A stretch of DNA of 42,462 bases. Source: Candidatus Saccharimonadota bacterium. GTDB taxonomy: Bacteria > Patescibacteriota > Saccharimonadia > Saccharimonadales > Saccharimonadaceae. Both the position numbers and the translations under genes were made by a program. This document shows, one piece after another, positions 8,239 through 16,141 of this stretch (position 1 is the stretch's first letter; every line of letters starts with the position of its first letter). Where the stretch lies: assembly GCA_017404325.1 (NCBI GenBank), contig JAFRCO010000003.1, positions 1-42,462 of the forward strand, written 5' to 3'. The notes under the pieces are model-generated. The model did not search any database, was not told the DNA's origin, and saw nothing but the letters and a program-made list of their open reading frames with translations.

Positions 8239-9807
8239 TTACCTCCTTTGTTTCATTATATCATAAGAATTACCAACTGTTGTGACAATATTTGAAATTG
8301 TAAAGCTTTCATATTCTTCGTCATCGATATAAATAGTATAAGTTTTGGTCGGAATAAAATCTTCCGAACCTGCTGCGATGTGGTTAAAAGATTTAGCCGA
8401 GGTATGATTTAAAATAGTTTTTCCGTCAGAGTCTTTGATTTCTACTTTAGTTCCGGCTAGCTCTGTCGTTTTAAAATAGATACTAATATTGTAAATCGTT
8501 GAACCGGAACCTAAGTCTTCGGCCATACCAGAGGCGCCAATGGCAATAACCTCACCGCCATTCATTACGATGTCTATTCCGCTATCGAGAGCTCCGTTAC
8601 CATTATTGGTGGGTCCATCAACTATGACCTTGCCGCCATTAAAGTAAAGATAGCCGTTTGAATCAACTCCGTCCCCAGCGGCGTTAATATAAATATCTCC
8701 GCCATTAATAGTTAGGACGCAATTTTCATCAGCGTCGAATGGGTTAGCACCCATACGGTTCATCGAGGAACCATCTGCTCCACCACCAGCATTAATGCCA
8801 TCATCTGAAGAAATTAATGAGATTTCGCCGTCATAAATCGTAACAGCTTGAGCTTCAAGCGCCTCATAACTTTTTTCTATTACTATATTTCCACCGTCAA
8901 TAATTAATTCACGATCCGCGTGAATGCCGTCATCTCCGGAATCGATTTTAATCTCACCATCGATAATGCCAACATAATTATTCGAATGAATTGCATCGTC
9001 ATACGAGTTTATTTCGTATTCACCACCATATATTAATATACTGTTGATGGCTTTTATACCTTTTGCCCCGGATTTAATATCAAAAGTTCCATTTTCAATT
9101 AGTATAAAACCCTTACCGGCAGTTGTTTCGTTGGTGGATTTTATTGCATCGGCAGTGGATTCTAATTTGAAGTCGCCATTTAGAATATAGACTGAATCTT
9201 TACCACGAATTGCATCATCAGCAGCAGTTATATTATAAGTACCGGATTTAATTTTTAAATCATCTTTTGCAACAATACCGTCTTGATAATTACCGGTTAG
9301 ATTTAAAATTCCGTCACCTTCGAAAGTCAGATCGGCTCTTGAGTAGAGGGCGCCTTCAATGTCTTCATTTAAGTTACCTGAATATTCTGCTCCGTCCTCT
9401 AAAGAATTTTCGCCAACTAGTTCTATTACTAAATCATCGCCATCTAAACAGCTAATTGCGGGACCAGTGCTATTTTTAATTGTAACGTTATCTAAGATTA
9501 ACTTCACGACATCTTCTTTAGTAATATCAATAGTAATTGAACCGTCAGGAATAGAACCAGTTAAATGATAAATACCGGATTTCATAATTTTGTAAGAATC
9601 AGTTAGGTTGACATTAACTGTCTGATAACGTCCCCAATTGATTTTTTCATCGCCATTGTCTACCGTTACTGTTCCAATTACTCTCTCCGCAAAGTTATTG
9701 GTTTTATTAAGATTAATAATCAGAGTGGCGATGAGGATAGCTAATAAGAGAATAACTAGAAATAACCATCGTGAGTTAAATTTTTGCTCACGAACGTCTG
9801 TCGCCAT
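8239..9807 (-). CDS. Membrane-anchored carbohydrate-binding-like beta-helix protein (DUF4353 / Cthe_2159 type)
   Basis: The 522-residue protein has an N-terminal membrane segment at about residues 12-32 and then a long right-handed beta-helix-like repeat. Short strands of the form DGDLVI, DDLKIKSGTYNI, DDAIRGKDSVYILNG and DDGIHADRELIIDGG recur about every 20-25 residues. The DDGI/DDAI turns match the Cthe_2159/DUF4353 family, whose founding member binds polysaccharide and calcium. A small beta-domain closes the C-terminus. The start is ATG 9807 rather than the upstream in-frame ATG 9858, because GAGGAGG sits just before it and it shares a base with the stop of the DUF4956 gene (TAATG), implying coupled translation. 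Confidence 0.83.
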   Translation of the reverse strand: MATDVREQKFNSRWLFLVILLLAILIATLIINLNKTNNFAERVIGTVTVDNGDEKINWGRYQTVNVNLTDSYKIMKSGIYHLTGSIPDGSITIDITKEDVVKLILDNVTIKNSTGPAISCLDGDDLVIELVGENSLEDGAEYSGNLNEDIEGALYSRADLTFEGDGILNLTGNYQDGIVAKDDLKIKSGTYNITAADDAIRGKDSVYILNGDFKLESTADAIKSTNETTAGKGFILIENGTFDIKSGAKGIKAINSILIYGGEYEINSYDDAIHSNNYVGIIDGEIKIDSGDDGIHADRELIIDGGNIVIEKSYEALEAQAVTIYDGEISLISSDDGINAGGGADGSSMNRMGANPFDADENCVLTINGGDIYINAAGDGVDSNGYLYFNGGKVIVDGPTNNGNGALDSGIDIVMNGGEVIAIGASGMAEDLGSGSTIYNISIYFKTTELAGTKVEIKDSDGKTILNHTSAKSFNHIAAGSEDFIPTKTYTIYIDDEEYESFTISNIVTTVGNSYDIMKQRR

Positions 9808-10478
9808 TAAATTTCCTCCTCGAGTACTGGATGGGAAAGTAAGACTTTCAAATTGCAATTTTTTACTCTAAGTTCATCGAGAAAAGCTTTTTCTTTGACC
9901 CCACTTTTTAGAACCACATCATAAGTTAGTTTATAAAGACTACCCATATTGACAGTCTTCATCCGTACAAGGTCGGCCTTTTTAGTATATTTTTTAAATA
10001 TTTCATCAAATACTTCTTCATAATCTAAATCTTCCGGAACAACAATTTTTAACACGCGTTGGTTTTTGTTTGGTTCAAGGAAATGCGTAAAGGAAAAGAT
10101 AAGGATTGCGACAACAGCGATGGCTGTGATTACGGCACCGAAGAAAACATGTCCCATACCACAAGCAAGGCCAATCATCATGGCAAAGAAGACACTAAGA
10201 AGTTCTTTTGCGTTGCCTTGAATGGAACGAAAACGGATTAACGAAAAAGCACCAAGAATAGCAATCGAAGTACCAAGATTGCCGTTAATCATAATCATTA
10301 CAGCCATGACTAGGAGTGGCAAAGTTGCGAGAGTGACAAGAAAGCTTTTGCTAGTTTGAGAAGTCACCATATGGGTAATAGCGATGACGATCCCGAGACC
10401 TAGGGCAACACCAGAACAAATCAAAGCCGTTGTAACATCTAGACCAGTAGCGGTTGAATCAAATATTGTGTTAAACAT
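9807..10478 (-). CDS. DUF4956 multi-pass membrane protein
   Basis: The 223-residue protein has about four membrane helices in residues 18-135, including the conserved GAFSLIRFRSIQGNAKELLSVFFAMMIG-type segment of DUF4956. A soluble alpha/beta tail of about 85 residues follows. The family has no proven activity but is regularly encoded with VTC-domain and CotH or carbohydrate-binding proteins in Firmicutes, and the same grouping occurs here. The gene overlaps the VTC gene by 8 bases, with GAAAGG upstream of ATG 10478, and the next gene by 1 base. Confidence 0.88.
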   Translation of the reverse strand: MFNTIFDSTATGLDVTTALICSGVALGLGIVIAITHMVTSQTSKSFLVTLATLPLLVMAVMIMINGNLGTSIAILGAFSLIRFRSIQGNAKELLSVFFAMMIGLACGMGHVFFGAVITAIAVVAILIFSFTHFLEPNKNQRVLKIVVPEDLDYEEVFDEIFKKYTKKADLVRMKTVNMGSLYKLTYDVVLKSGVKEKAFLDELRVKNCNLKVLLSHPVLEEEI

Positions 10479-11196
10479 GTTTTTCCTTTCTTATTTTTTC
10501 AAATATTTTGCCAACTTTGCTAAATTGTTGAGGATAAATTTTATTTTCCGACATGGTGCTTACTAACCAGAGAGGCAGAACACCGTGTGCTTTAACCTCC
10601 ATGATGATATCACGTTTGTCCTTAAAATAGATTTTATCACCTTTTGCTTTATTAAAGCTTAAATTATTATCACGATATTTTAATTTTTCATCAAAAGTTA
10701 TTCTAAGTTTATTCTCTCCTTGATAACTTTCGCGATGATACATAACCAAAAGTTTCGGTTTTAAATCAAAATTTTCTATTAAATAATCCACTTCTTTTGC
10801 AATCTGGAGATCATTTTTAGTTTCAATGGAGCGAGAAGCTAGTTCTAACATAGTTGCTTTTTTATTGACTAGTTCATCAAAGTCACTAATCGTAATCATT
10901 ACTCGTCGTTTATAGCCCGGGTTAGCATCTTTTTCGCGGATTTTAGTTTTGATTTCGAGGAAGACTCGATCGTAACCACCATAAGAGCGAGCACGAAGCT
11001 TTTCTTTAAAAATCGGTTGGTCGATCGATTGAATGATTAAATCATAATTATCGGTGTCAAAATATAAATTGAAGACTTCAGATTTAAAATAAACATCTTC
11101 TTTCATATTCTTTTTAACCACTTTAAGCATATTGCGTTTTTGCTCTTTTGTGATTAAATATTTCTTCTCAATGCGATCGAAAACTTTGTTTTCCAT
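10471..11196 (-). CDS. VTC-domain protein (polyphosphate polymerase-like)
   Basis: The 241-residue protein is a stand-alone VTC domain. It shows EKKYLIT near residue 10, LYFDTDNYDL (44-53), KLRARSYGGYDRVFLEIKTK-type basic strands (about 65-85), YKRRV, and RITFDEKL, followed by KRDIIMEVKAHG. The alternating Arg, Lys and Glu inside strands match the tunnel enzyme fold (CYTH-like) that makes polyphosphate from ATP in yeast Vtc4. Bacterial stand-alone versions are assumed, not shown, to do the same. It is the first gene of the envelope operon, starting 7 bases after a -10 box, with a DUF4956 membrane partner next. Confidence 0.87.
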   Translation of the reverse strand: MENKVFDRIEKKYLITKEQKRNMLKVVKKNMKEDVYFKSEVFNLYFDTDNYDLIIQSIDQPIFKEKLRARSYGGYDRVFLEIKTKIREKDANPGYKRRVMITISDFDELVNKKATMLELASRSIETKNDLQIAKEVDYLIENFDLKPKLLVMYHRESYQGENKLRITFDEKLKYRDNNLSFNKAKGDKIYFKDKRDIIMEVKAHGVLPLWLVSTMSENKIYPQQFSKVGKIFEKIRKEKHV

Positions 11197-11203
11197 ACTA
11201 TAT

Positions 11204-11209
11204 ATTATA
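11204..11209 (-). promoter_or_regulatory. -10 promoter of the VTC/envelope operon
   Basis: Minus-strand TATAAT with 7 bases to ATG 11196. It faces away from the response-regulator promoter, across the repeat block at 11221-11253. Confidence 0.55.
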
Positions 11210-11220
11210 TATGATTAAAA

Positions 11221-11253
11221 TTAAAAACTAGTTTTAAAAACTAAGTTTTAAGG
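11221..11253. promoter_or_regulatory. Candidate operator: phased repeats between divergent promoters
   Basis: TTAAAAACTA occurs at 11221-11230 and again at 11234-11243, a 13-base period. It is interleaved with GTTTTAA at 11231-11237 and 11245-11251. The block contains the perfect 12-base palindrome AAAACTAGTTTT (11224-11235) and AAAACTAAGTTTT (11237-11249). Tandem direct repeats near one helical turn suit an OmpR-family dimer. Binding by the adjacent regulator is inference. Confidence 0.5.
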
Positions 11254-11273
11254 TTGATTTAATTTGTGTATAT

Positions 11274-11279
11274 TATAAT
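11274..11279 (+). promoter_or_regulatory. -10 promoter of the response regulator gene
   Basis: TATAAT, then 6 bases, then ATG 11286. No Shine-Dalgarno is present. Confidence 0.6.
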
Positions 11280-11285
11280 AGAGAC

Positions 11286-11948
11286 ATGAGAATATTATAT
11301 GTAGAAGACGAAAAATTTTTAGCAGAAGCGGTCATTCATTTACTAAAAAAAGAAAGAATTAATGTTGATCATGCGGCAGATGGGGAAGAAGGATTGAAAC
11401 TAGCTTTGAAACCAAATTATGACGTGATAGTGTTAGATATCATGCTTCCAAAGATGTCGGGTTTAGATATTTTAAAAACCGTGCGACACCGTGGTATTAA
11501 AACTCCGATTATAATGTTGTCGGCACTAAATGAAGTTGAGGATAAAGTACGTGGGCTTGACTTCGGCGCAGATGATTATCTAGCGAAGCCGTTTAAATCA
11601 ATAGAATTAATTGCAAGAATTAAGGCTTTAGTAAGAAGACCTGCTTTAAGTGAAGCGAAAGTTTTAAACTTTGAGGATTTGAAACTCAATCTCACTAATC
11701 GCACATTAAATGGGGTTGAGCTAACTGACAAAGAAGCTAGGATTTTCGAAATGCTAATAAAAACTCCTGGCTCGGCAATTACAAAAGAACAGATTTTAGC
11801 ATATGTGTGGGGATCAGAAGTAGAGTTTGAGGAAAACTATGTAGAAGTATATATTTCTTATCTAAGAAAGAAACTTAAAAGTCTTAAATCAAAAGTCGAG
11901 ATTAAGACGATTCGTAATCTGGGTTATAAGCTATGTTCAAAAAATTAA
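11286..11948 (+). CDS. OmpR-family DNA-binding response regulator
   Basis: The 220-residue protein has a receiver domain at residues 1-115, with acidic residues in VEDE (6-9), phospho-acceptor Asp51 in VLDIMLPKMSG, switch Ser in MLSA (about 79) and Lys101 in LAKPF. A winged-helix domain (about 125-218) includes VEVYISYLRKKL and the final RNLGYKL of the OmpR/PhoB class. It acts with the histidine kinase that overlaps its 3' end by 16 bases. It is divergent from the VTC operon, so that operon is the first target to consider, together with self-regulation through the repeats at 11221-11253. Confidence 0.95.
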   Translation: MRILYVEDEKFLAEAVIHLLKKERINVDHAADGEEGLKLALKPNYDVIVLDIMLPKMSGLDILKTVRHRGIKTPIIMLSALNEVEDKVRGLDFGADDYLAKPFKSIELIARIKALVRRPALSEAKVLNFEDLKLNLTNRTLNGVELTDKEARIFEMLIKTPGSAITKEQILAYVWGSEVEFEENYVEVYISYLRKKLKSLKSKVEIKTIRNLGYKLCSKN

Positions 11949-12859
11949 GGAATCGTTTAATTTTAATCAATCTTGGAATCACATCGATCGTAATTTTAAT
12001 TATTTTTTCTGTAATATATATAATTGCAACTCAATCGGCAAATCGACGACCGCCGATGCCAGAAAACCAAATTAATATTTATACAGATGATTTTGAGAAT
12101 TTGATTAATGTAACAATTCAAAATGAGAAACAAGCAGCAGCAAAAGATTTGTTAATTATGTTGATTGTTTCGGGTGTAGTAATTGAAATTATTGTAGCCT
12201 TTGTATCATATTTCTTGGCCGAAGAAGCAATAAAGCCGGTGCGTGAAGCGTATGAATCACAGAAAGTTTTTATCGCGAATGCATCGCACGAAATTAAAAC
12301 ACCTTTAGCTGCAATCTCAGCCAATTTAGAAGCAGCTGACATAAAAGGCAATAAATGGATTTCGAATGTTGAAAAAGAAACAACGAAATTAACTATTCTC
12401 AATAATGAGTTACTGGCGCTTGCACGAACAGATTTGATAAAAGATGTAGAATATGATGAAGTAAATTTAGATAAATTGTTAACCGAAAATCTAAAAAGTT
12501 TCGAGCCACGTTTAGGAAAAATTAAGTTTACGAAATATATTAATACACCTGAAAATATAAAAATTAATAAAAATGACTTCTTGCAAGTTTTGAATATTTT
12601 AATGGATAATGCAATTAAATACTGTGATAAAAGAATCAAATTAGAACTTGATAGTCATTCGTTAACTATTTCGAATGATGGTGCCAAAATTTCAGAAAAA
12701 GATTTGGAGCATATTTTTGAACGTTTTTATCAAGTAGATAAAACTTCGGAAGGAGTCGGTTTAGGTCTTTCGATTGCAAAAGCGACGGCTAAAAGAAGCG
12801 GATGGGATTTATCAGCTACTTGCGATAAAAAATTCACGACATTTTGTTTGAAGTTTTAA
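11933..12859 (+). CDS. Membrane histidine kinase
   Basis: The 308-residue protein has two membrane helices at about residues 9-32 and 73-95, enclosing a short extracytoplasmic loop of about 40 residues. The dimerisation helix with the phospho-accepting His119 in ANASHEIKTPLAA follows, then the HATPase domain with the N box (LMDNAIKYC, about 224) and the G2 box (VGLGLSIAKA, about 277). There is no obvious HAMP domain. The sensor loop is too short for a large ligand domain, so the signal may come through the membrane or a partner; the kinase-less sensor at 6897-8237 is a candidate. ATG 11933 lies inside the regulator gene. Confidence 0.93.
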   Translation: MFKKLRNRLILINLGITSIVILIIFSVIYIIATQSANRRPPMPENQINIYTDDFENLINVTIQNEKQAAAKDLLIMLIVSGVVIEIIVAFVSYFLAEEAIKPVREAYESQKVFIANASHEIKTPLAAISANLEAADIKGNKWISNVEKETTKLTILNNELLALARTDLIKDVEYDEVNLDKLLTENLKSFEPRLGKIKFTKYINTPENIKINKNDFLQVLNILMDNAIKYCDKRIKLELDSHSLTISNDGAKISEKDLEHIFERFYQVDKTSEGVGLGLSIAKATAKRSGWDLSATCDKKFTTFCLKF

Positions 12860-12862
12860 TTG

Positions 12863-12871
12863 TGTTATAAT
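12863..12871 (+). promoter_or_regulatory. Extended -10 promoter of tRNA-Gln
   Basis: TGTTATAAT ends 11 bases before the mature tRNA 5' end. Confidence 0.65.
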
Positions 12872-12882
12872 AAGTAACGCAT

Positions 12883-12957
12883 TGGGGCGTCGCCAAGTGG
12901 TAAGGCAGCGGGTTCTGATCCCGCCATGCGTGGGTTCGAGTCCTACCGCCCCAGCCA
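12883..12957 (+). tRNA. tRNA-Gln (anticodon CTG), 3' CCA encoded
   Basis: TGGGGCG (12883-12889) pairs with CGCCCCA (12947-12953). The anticodon arm is GCGGG-TTCTGAT-CCCGC, giving anticodon CTG, which reads CAG. The T arm is GTGGG-TTCGAGT-CCTAC. G12954 is the discriminator and CCA is encoded at 12955-12957. The next coding region starts 20 bases later with no promoter between. Confidence 0.95.
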
Positions 12958-12976
12958 TAACTTATTTAGGAGCTAA

Positions 12977-13936
12977 ATGACAAAGAAAAAAGTTTTTACT
13001 ATTGATCAACTTAAAACACTTTCCGCAGAGGAAGTGATTGATAAAATACAACATAAAAATTATTCTTTACTTGAAACTTTTGATGCTGGAAAATTAAGAC
13101 GAGAAATGGTCCCAGTAGGGAAAGCTTGCAATACAGCGATTAATTATTTTCTCGGGACTACTGGACCAAAAAGTAATTCCGAAAAACATACTAAAGCAGC
13201 AAGAAAGAAATTAGTAAAAGTTTTATCTAAATTAACTCCGGGGGATTATGCTGGTATGCCAAAAGATACAAAAAATGGCCTTGTGGTTGGCTTTAATCAT
13301 CCATCTCTTGGCGAGATTGCGCGGATTTTGATGATGAAAATCGATATTATGGGTGAAAGTTTGATGTATTTTCCAGTTAATTTACCTTGGTATGAAGCAT
13401 TAGCACCAAATTATGATCGAATTCTTCGACTTGGTATCGTAATTACTCCAACCATTACTCCTTCAACTTGGAAAAAGATGAATTTAAGAGAGGGGACTGA
13501 ATTATATGAGGTTGGAAATCGTCTGAAACGTGATTTTAGAAATATTTATACGAATTTATCACATGATGGATTGAAAGATGGCGGTGTGGTTTTTGTTGCT
13601 CCATCGGCAACTAGACAAGCTACAGTTTTTAAGAATGAGGATGTTTATGAAAAACAAGAAGAGATTATTCCGACAATGTCGATGTTGGCGTTAAAACTAT
13701 ATAGTGATCCGGAAATGAAATGTGATTTTCTACCAATGGCAGTTTTGCCACCGGATAACTATAAACGTGGTTTAAATTTCTATAAGAAATATACTTTAAT
13801 TCCCGGAAAGAAAATGACAGCGGCGGAGATTCGAAAAAAATATTTTAAAACAAAGAATCCGAAACGACTCGAAGGGTTTGACTGGGATTTTCATCAAAGA
13901 ATTGCCGAAAAATTACCAAAAACATTTTGGTATTAA
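12977..13936 (+). CDS. Possible lysophospholipid-acyltransferase-like protein
   Basis: The family of this 319-residue protein is not firmly recognised. Residues 102-116 read LVVGFNHPSLGEIAR, which resembles the catalytic HxxxxD block of PlsC/LPLAT acyltransferases with Glu113 in place of Asp. VVFVAPSATRQ (about 204-214) resembles the later P-EGTRS acyl-acceptor block, also altered. There is no signal peptide or clear membrane helix. The Lys-rich N-terminal 90 residues match nothing I recognise. It follows tRNA-Gln by 19 bases, with AGGAG 4 bases before the ATG, so it is probably read from the tRNA promoter. An acyltransferase role would fit the lipid genes at 29019-32015, but it could be a catalytically inactive relative. 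Confidence 0.5.
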   Translation: MTKKKVFTIDQLKTLSAEEVIDKIQHKNYSLLETFDAGKLRREMVPVGKACNTAINYFLGTTGPKSNSEKHTKAARKKLVKVLSKLTPGDYAGMPKDTKNGLVVGFNHPSLGEIARILMMKIDIMGESLMYFPVNLPWYEALAPNYDRILRLGIVITPTITPSTWKKMNLREGTELYEVGNRLKRDFRNIYTNLSHDGLKDGGVVFVAPSATRQATVFKNEDVYEKQEEIIPTMSMLALKLYSDPEMKCDFLPMAVLPPDNYKRGLNFYKKYTLIPGKKMTAAEIRKKYFKTKNPKRLEGFDWDFHQRIAEKLPKTFWY

Positions 13937-13938
13937 TG

Positions 13939-13947
13939 TGATATAAT
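13939..13947 (+). promoter_or_regulatory. Extended -10 promoter of the glucan phosphorylase gene
   Basis: TGATATAAT then 7 bases to ATG 13955. No Shine-Dalgarno. Confidence 0.65.
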
Positions 13948-13954
13948 CATAAGC

Positions 13955-15700
13955 ATGGAAACGGAAGGGCAGTTTTTTTACCATCCACTAGAAAATATTG
14001 AGGACGTAGATGTCTTTTATGAGGCTACCGAACGTAAACACTTAACAAAATCAATTGCCCCCGAACGACCTTATACTTATTGGACGATTGAAATGTATGA
14101 CCAAGAAAATGGTTTCAGAGGAGGCGGTGGACTTGGAGTGCTTGCGGCTGATACTAGAAGAGTTGCCGAAAAAATGGATGTCCCTTTTGTCACAGTCGTA
14201 CCATTTTATCCTCAAGAATCTAAACAAGTGATGAAAGATGGCGTACTGGTCGATGAACATATCTCGAAAAATTATCATGATTTTGGTTTTAACTTAGTTG
14301 ATAAAGTTTATATAAAATGCCGCGGAGAGCTTTGCCCGCTTGAGGTTATTGAAAAGAGATTTAAAAACACAAGAATTCTTTCGATTACTGAACCTAATTA
14401 TGGCGAATTATATTCCGATACGAGCGGATCAGATCATCGTCTATATCAAGAAGTGGCTTTGGGTTTTGGCGGATACGCAGCTTTAAAGCTAGTAGGATTA
14501 AGACCGGCAATTATACAACTAAATGAAGTGGCAACTTTCTTTGCAGCATTAGCCAGACTTGATGAATTAACTAATAATGGTATGGATTTTTATGAAGCAA
14601 TGGTTTATACGCGAAAACATACTTTATATACCAATCATACTTTAGTGCAGGCCGCAGAGGCGGAGTTTACTTATGAACAGTTTGAACAATATGTATTTCC
14701 TAACATTCGATCGCTTGCAGTAAAAAAATGGTTAACTGAAAAGTTTACAGATGGAAGAATTAAGCTTTCGTCAGTTTCGATTGAAATTGCGGAACTTAGA
14801 AGTGGCGTCTCAAAGTTGCACGCAAGAATTGCGAACTATTATGATCTTGCCGGAAATAAAGTTAGATTCAAACCTATTACGAACGGAATTGATTTAGAAA
14901 GATGGGTTTTACCGGAGATTTTGGAATTTTTCAAGAAAAATGAAATCTTTGACAATCAAGACATATTGACGCCGAATTTTACAACAAAAATCGATAAAAT
15001 TACGACTGATGATATTCGAGAGTTTAAAAGAATAGGTCGAAATATTTTAAATGAAACCTTAAAGACTCGCCCGGATCAAGAGGGTCGAATTTTAAATTTC
15101 AGTAACGATGACTTCATCTTTGATTTTAAACGTCGCTTTGTTGATTATAAGAGGCCGGATTTGCCTTTCCGCGATCCTTTAAGATTAAGAAATGTTTTAG
15201 AGAACCGTAATGCACATTATATTATCGCCGGAAGAATACATACTGGTGATGAAAATATGTTAAGAAAGCTCAATCATATCTTAGATGTAGTACGCAAAGA
15301 TGATTATTTACGAGACCATGTACATTATCTCGCTGACTATGATGAAAAGTTGGCGTATGGGCTTTCAGTTGGATCAAACGTAGCGATAAATATTCCGATT
15401 GTTGGGCTTGAAGCTTGTGGAACATCTTGGATGAAAGATGTTGCAAACTATAATATTTTAATTTCTACGCATGATGGCGGCGTGGCGGATGCATCGAATA
15501 AGTCTTATCTAAATGTTTCGGGCGAAGATGACCATGAAGAACTTAATAATCTCCTACAGAGGATGGAGGAGTCGATGGCGATTTGGAGTAGTGATTTTGA
15601 TTTAGAGTATATGATTAAATTACAATTAACTAATTTTCTACCGATTATATCCGGTACGAGAATGATGAAGGATTATCTTGACTATCTATTTCCAGTGTAG
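13955..15700 (+). CDS. Short-form alpha-glucan phosphorylase-like protein (GT35)
   Basis: The 581-residue protein is near the length of the compact bacterial/archaeal GT35 branch (about 550-700), versus over 800 for classical GlgP. Recognisable pieces in order: GFRGGGGLGVLAADTRR (about 51-67), where GGLG contacts the donor; TLYTNHTLVQAAEAE (about 226-240); FKPITNGIDLERWV (about 305-318), equivalent to the NGVHxxxW block; and GLEACGTSWMKDV near the C-terminus, whose Lys (about 493) corresponds to the pyridoxal-phosphate lysine. The enzyme would release glucose-1-phosphate from alpha-glucan. The conserved GTSGMK is GTSWMK here and the following NG is NY, so specificity may differ. The gene starts leaderless and ends inside the secE promoter. 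Confidence 0.75.
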   Translation: METEGQFFYHPLENIEDVDVFYEATERKHLTKSIAPERPYTYWTIEMYDQENGFRGGGGLGVLAADTRRVAEKMDVPFVTVVPFYPQESKQVMKDGVLVDEHISKNYHDFGFNLVDKVYIKCRGELCPLEVIEKRFKNTRILSITEPNYGELYSDTSGSDHRLYQEVALGFGGYAALKLVGLRPAIIQLNEVATFFAALARLDELTNNGMDFYEAMVYTRKHTLYTNHTLVQAAEAEFTYEQFEQYVFPNIRSLAVKKWLTEKFTDGRIKLSSVSIEIAELRSGVSKLHARIANYYDLAGNKVRFKPITNGIDLERWVLPEILEFFKKNEIFDNQDILTPNFTTKIDKITTDDIREFKRIGRNILNETLKTRPDQEGRILNFSNDDFIFDFKRRFVDYKRPDLPFRDPLRLRNVLENRNAHYIIAGRIHTGDENMLRKLNHILDVVRKDDYLRDHVHYLADYDEKLAYGLSVGSNVAINIPIVGLEACGTSWMKDVANYNILISTHDGGVADASNKSYLNVSGEDDHEELNNLLQRMEESMAIWSSDFDLEYMIKLQLTNFLPIISGTRMMKDYLDYLFPV

Positions 15701-15706
15701 TATAAT
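15678..15706 (+). promoter_or_regulatory. secE-nusG promoter with -35 and -10
   Basis: TTGACT (15678-15683), 17 bases, then TATAAT (15701-15706). The -35 lies inside the 3' end of the phosphorylase gene and the -10 directly follows its stop. Transcription should begin near 15713. Confidence 0.7.
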
Positions 15707-15712
15707 CTTGAC

Positions 15713-15734
15713 AAGTCTGGTATCAGACTTTTTT
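15713..15734 (+). terminator. Terminator-like hairpin in the secE leader
   Basis: AAGTCTG (15713-15719) pairs with CAGACTT (15724-15730) around GTAT, followed by a T run to 15734. It could end glucan-phosphorylase transcripts. The predicted secE transcript would begin at its first base. Confidence 0.6.
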
Positions 15735-15740
15735 GATACC
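15719..15740 (+). promoter_or_regulatory. Alternative hairpin overlapping the secE terminator
   Basis: GGTATCA (15719-15725) pairs perfectly with TGATACC (15734-15740). This pairing uses the loop and 3' arm of the terminator-like hairpin and its T run as loop, so only one of the two can form. Confidence 0.55.
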
Positions 15741-15756
15741 TAAGTAAAGGAGTAAA

Positions 15757-16137
15757 ATGGCGAAGATTACGAGAATCAAAGCAAGCGACTCTCCTAAGAA
15801 GAAAGAGGAAGAGACGCCAACAATTACTCGGAAAAAAGTAGTTGTTGAAGATAAAAAATCGGAAAAGTTAAAAAGAAAAGAAGCTAAAAAAGCTGAAAAA
15901 AATATTGATAAAAAATCTGAAAAAAAACCATTTATTTTAATTAGACCGATTGTTTATCTTTTTAGATATATTCGCGATTCATGGCGAGAACTTCGACAGG
16001 TAAGGTGGCCAAACCGAAAAGCGACTTGGAAAATGGTACTTGCAGTGATTGTGTACACAATTCTATTCGTTGTAATTATTTCTTTACTTGATATATTCTT
16101 TAGCTGGTTATTTAATTTAATTTTAGGAAAGGGTTAA
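15757..16137 (+). CDS. secE: SecE preprotein translocase subunit
   Basis: The 126-residue protein has a Lys/Glu-rich N-terminal region of about 55 residues. The SecE core comprises the amphipathic RYIRDSWRELRQVRWPNRKA element (about 69-88) and one membrane helix (about 92-118). The RELRQVRWP motif is diagnostic. SecE clamps SecY in the membrane. The highly charged N-terminal extension is longer than in typical single-helix SecE proteins of about 60-65 residues. AAAGGAG stands 5 bases before the ATG. nusG follows after 4 bases, the classical bacterial order. Confidence 0.94.
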   Translation: MAKITRIKASDSPKKKEEETPTITRKKVVVEDKKSEKLKRKEAKKAEKNIDKKSEKKPFILIRPIVYLFRYIRDSWRELRQVRWPNRKATWKMVLAVIVYTILFVVIISLLDIFFSWLFNLILGKG

Positions 16138-16141
16138 AACA

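Noticed and set aside
9808-9858. Upstream ATG 9858 for the beta-helix protein
   Set aside because: The 17 extra residues come from the DUF4956 coding region in another frame. ATG 9807 has GAGGAGG and a TAATG junction.
12118-12639. 173-residue open frame antisense to the histidine kinase
   Set aside because: It lies fully inside a clear kinase gene, with no start signals and no recognisable domain.
15708-15740. Second secE promoter using TTGACA at 15708-15713
   Set aside because: No -10 box lies at 16-18 bases. The nearest candidate (TGATAC, 15734-15739) is 20 bases away and weak.
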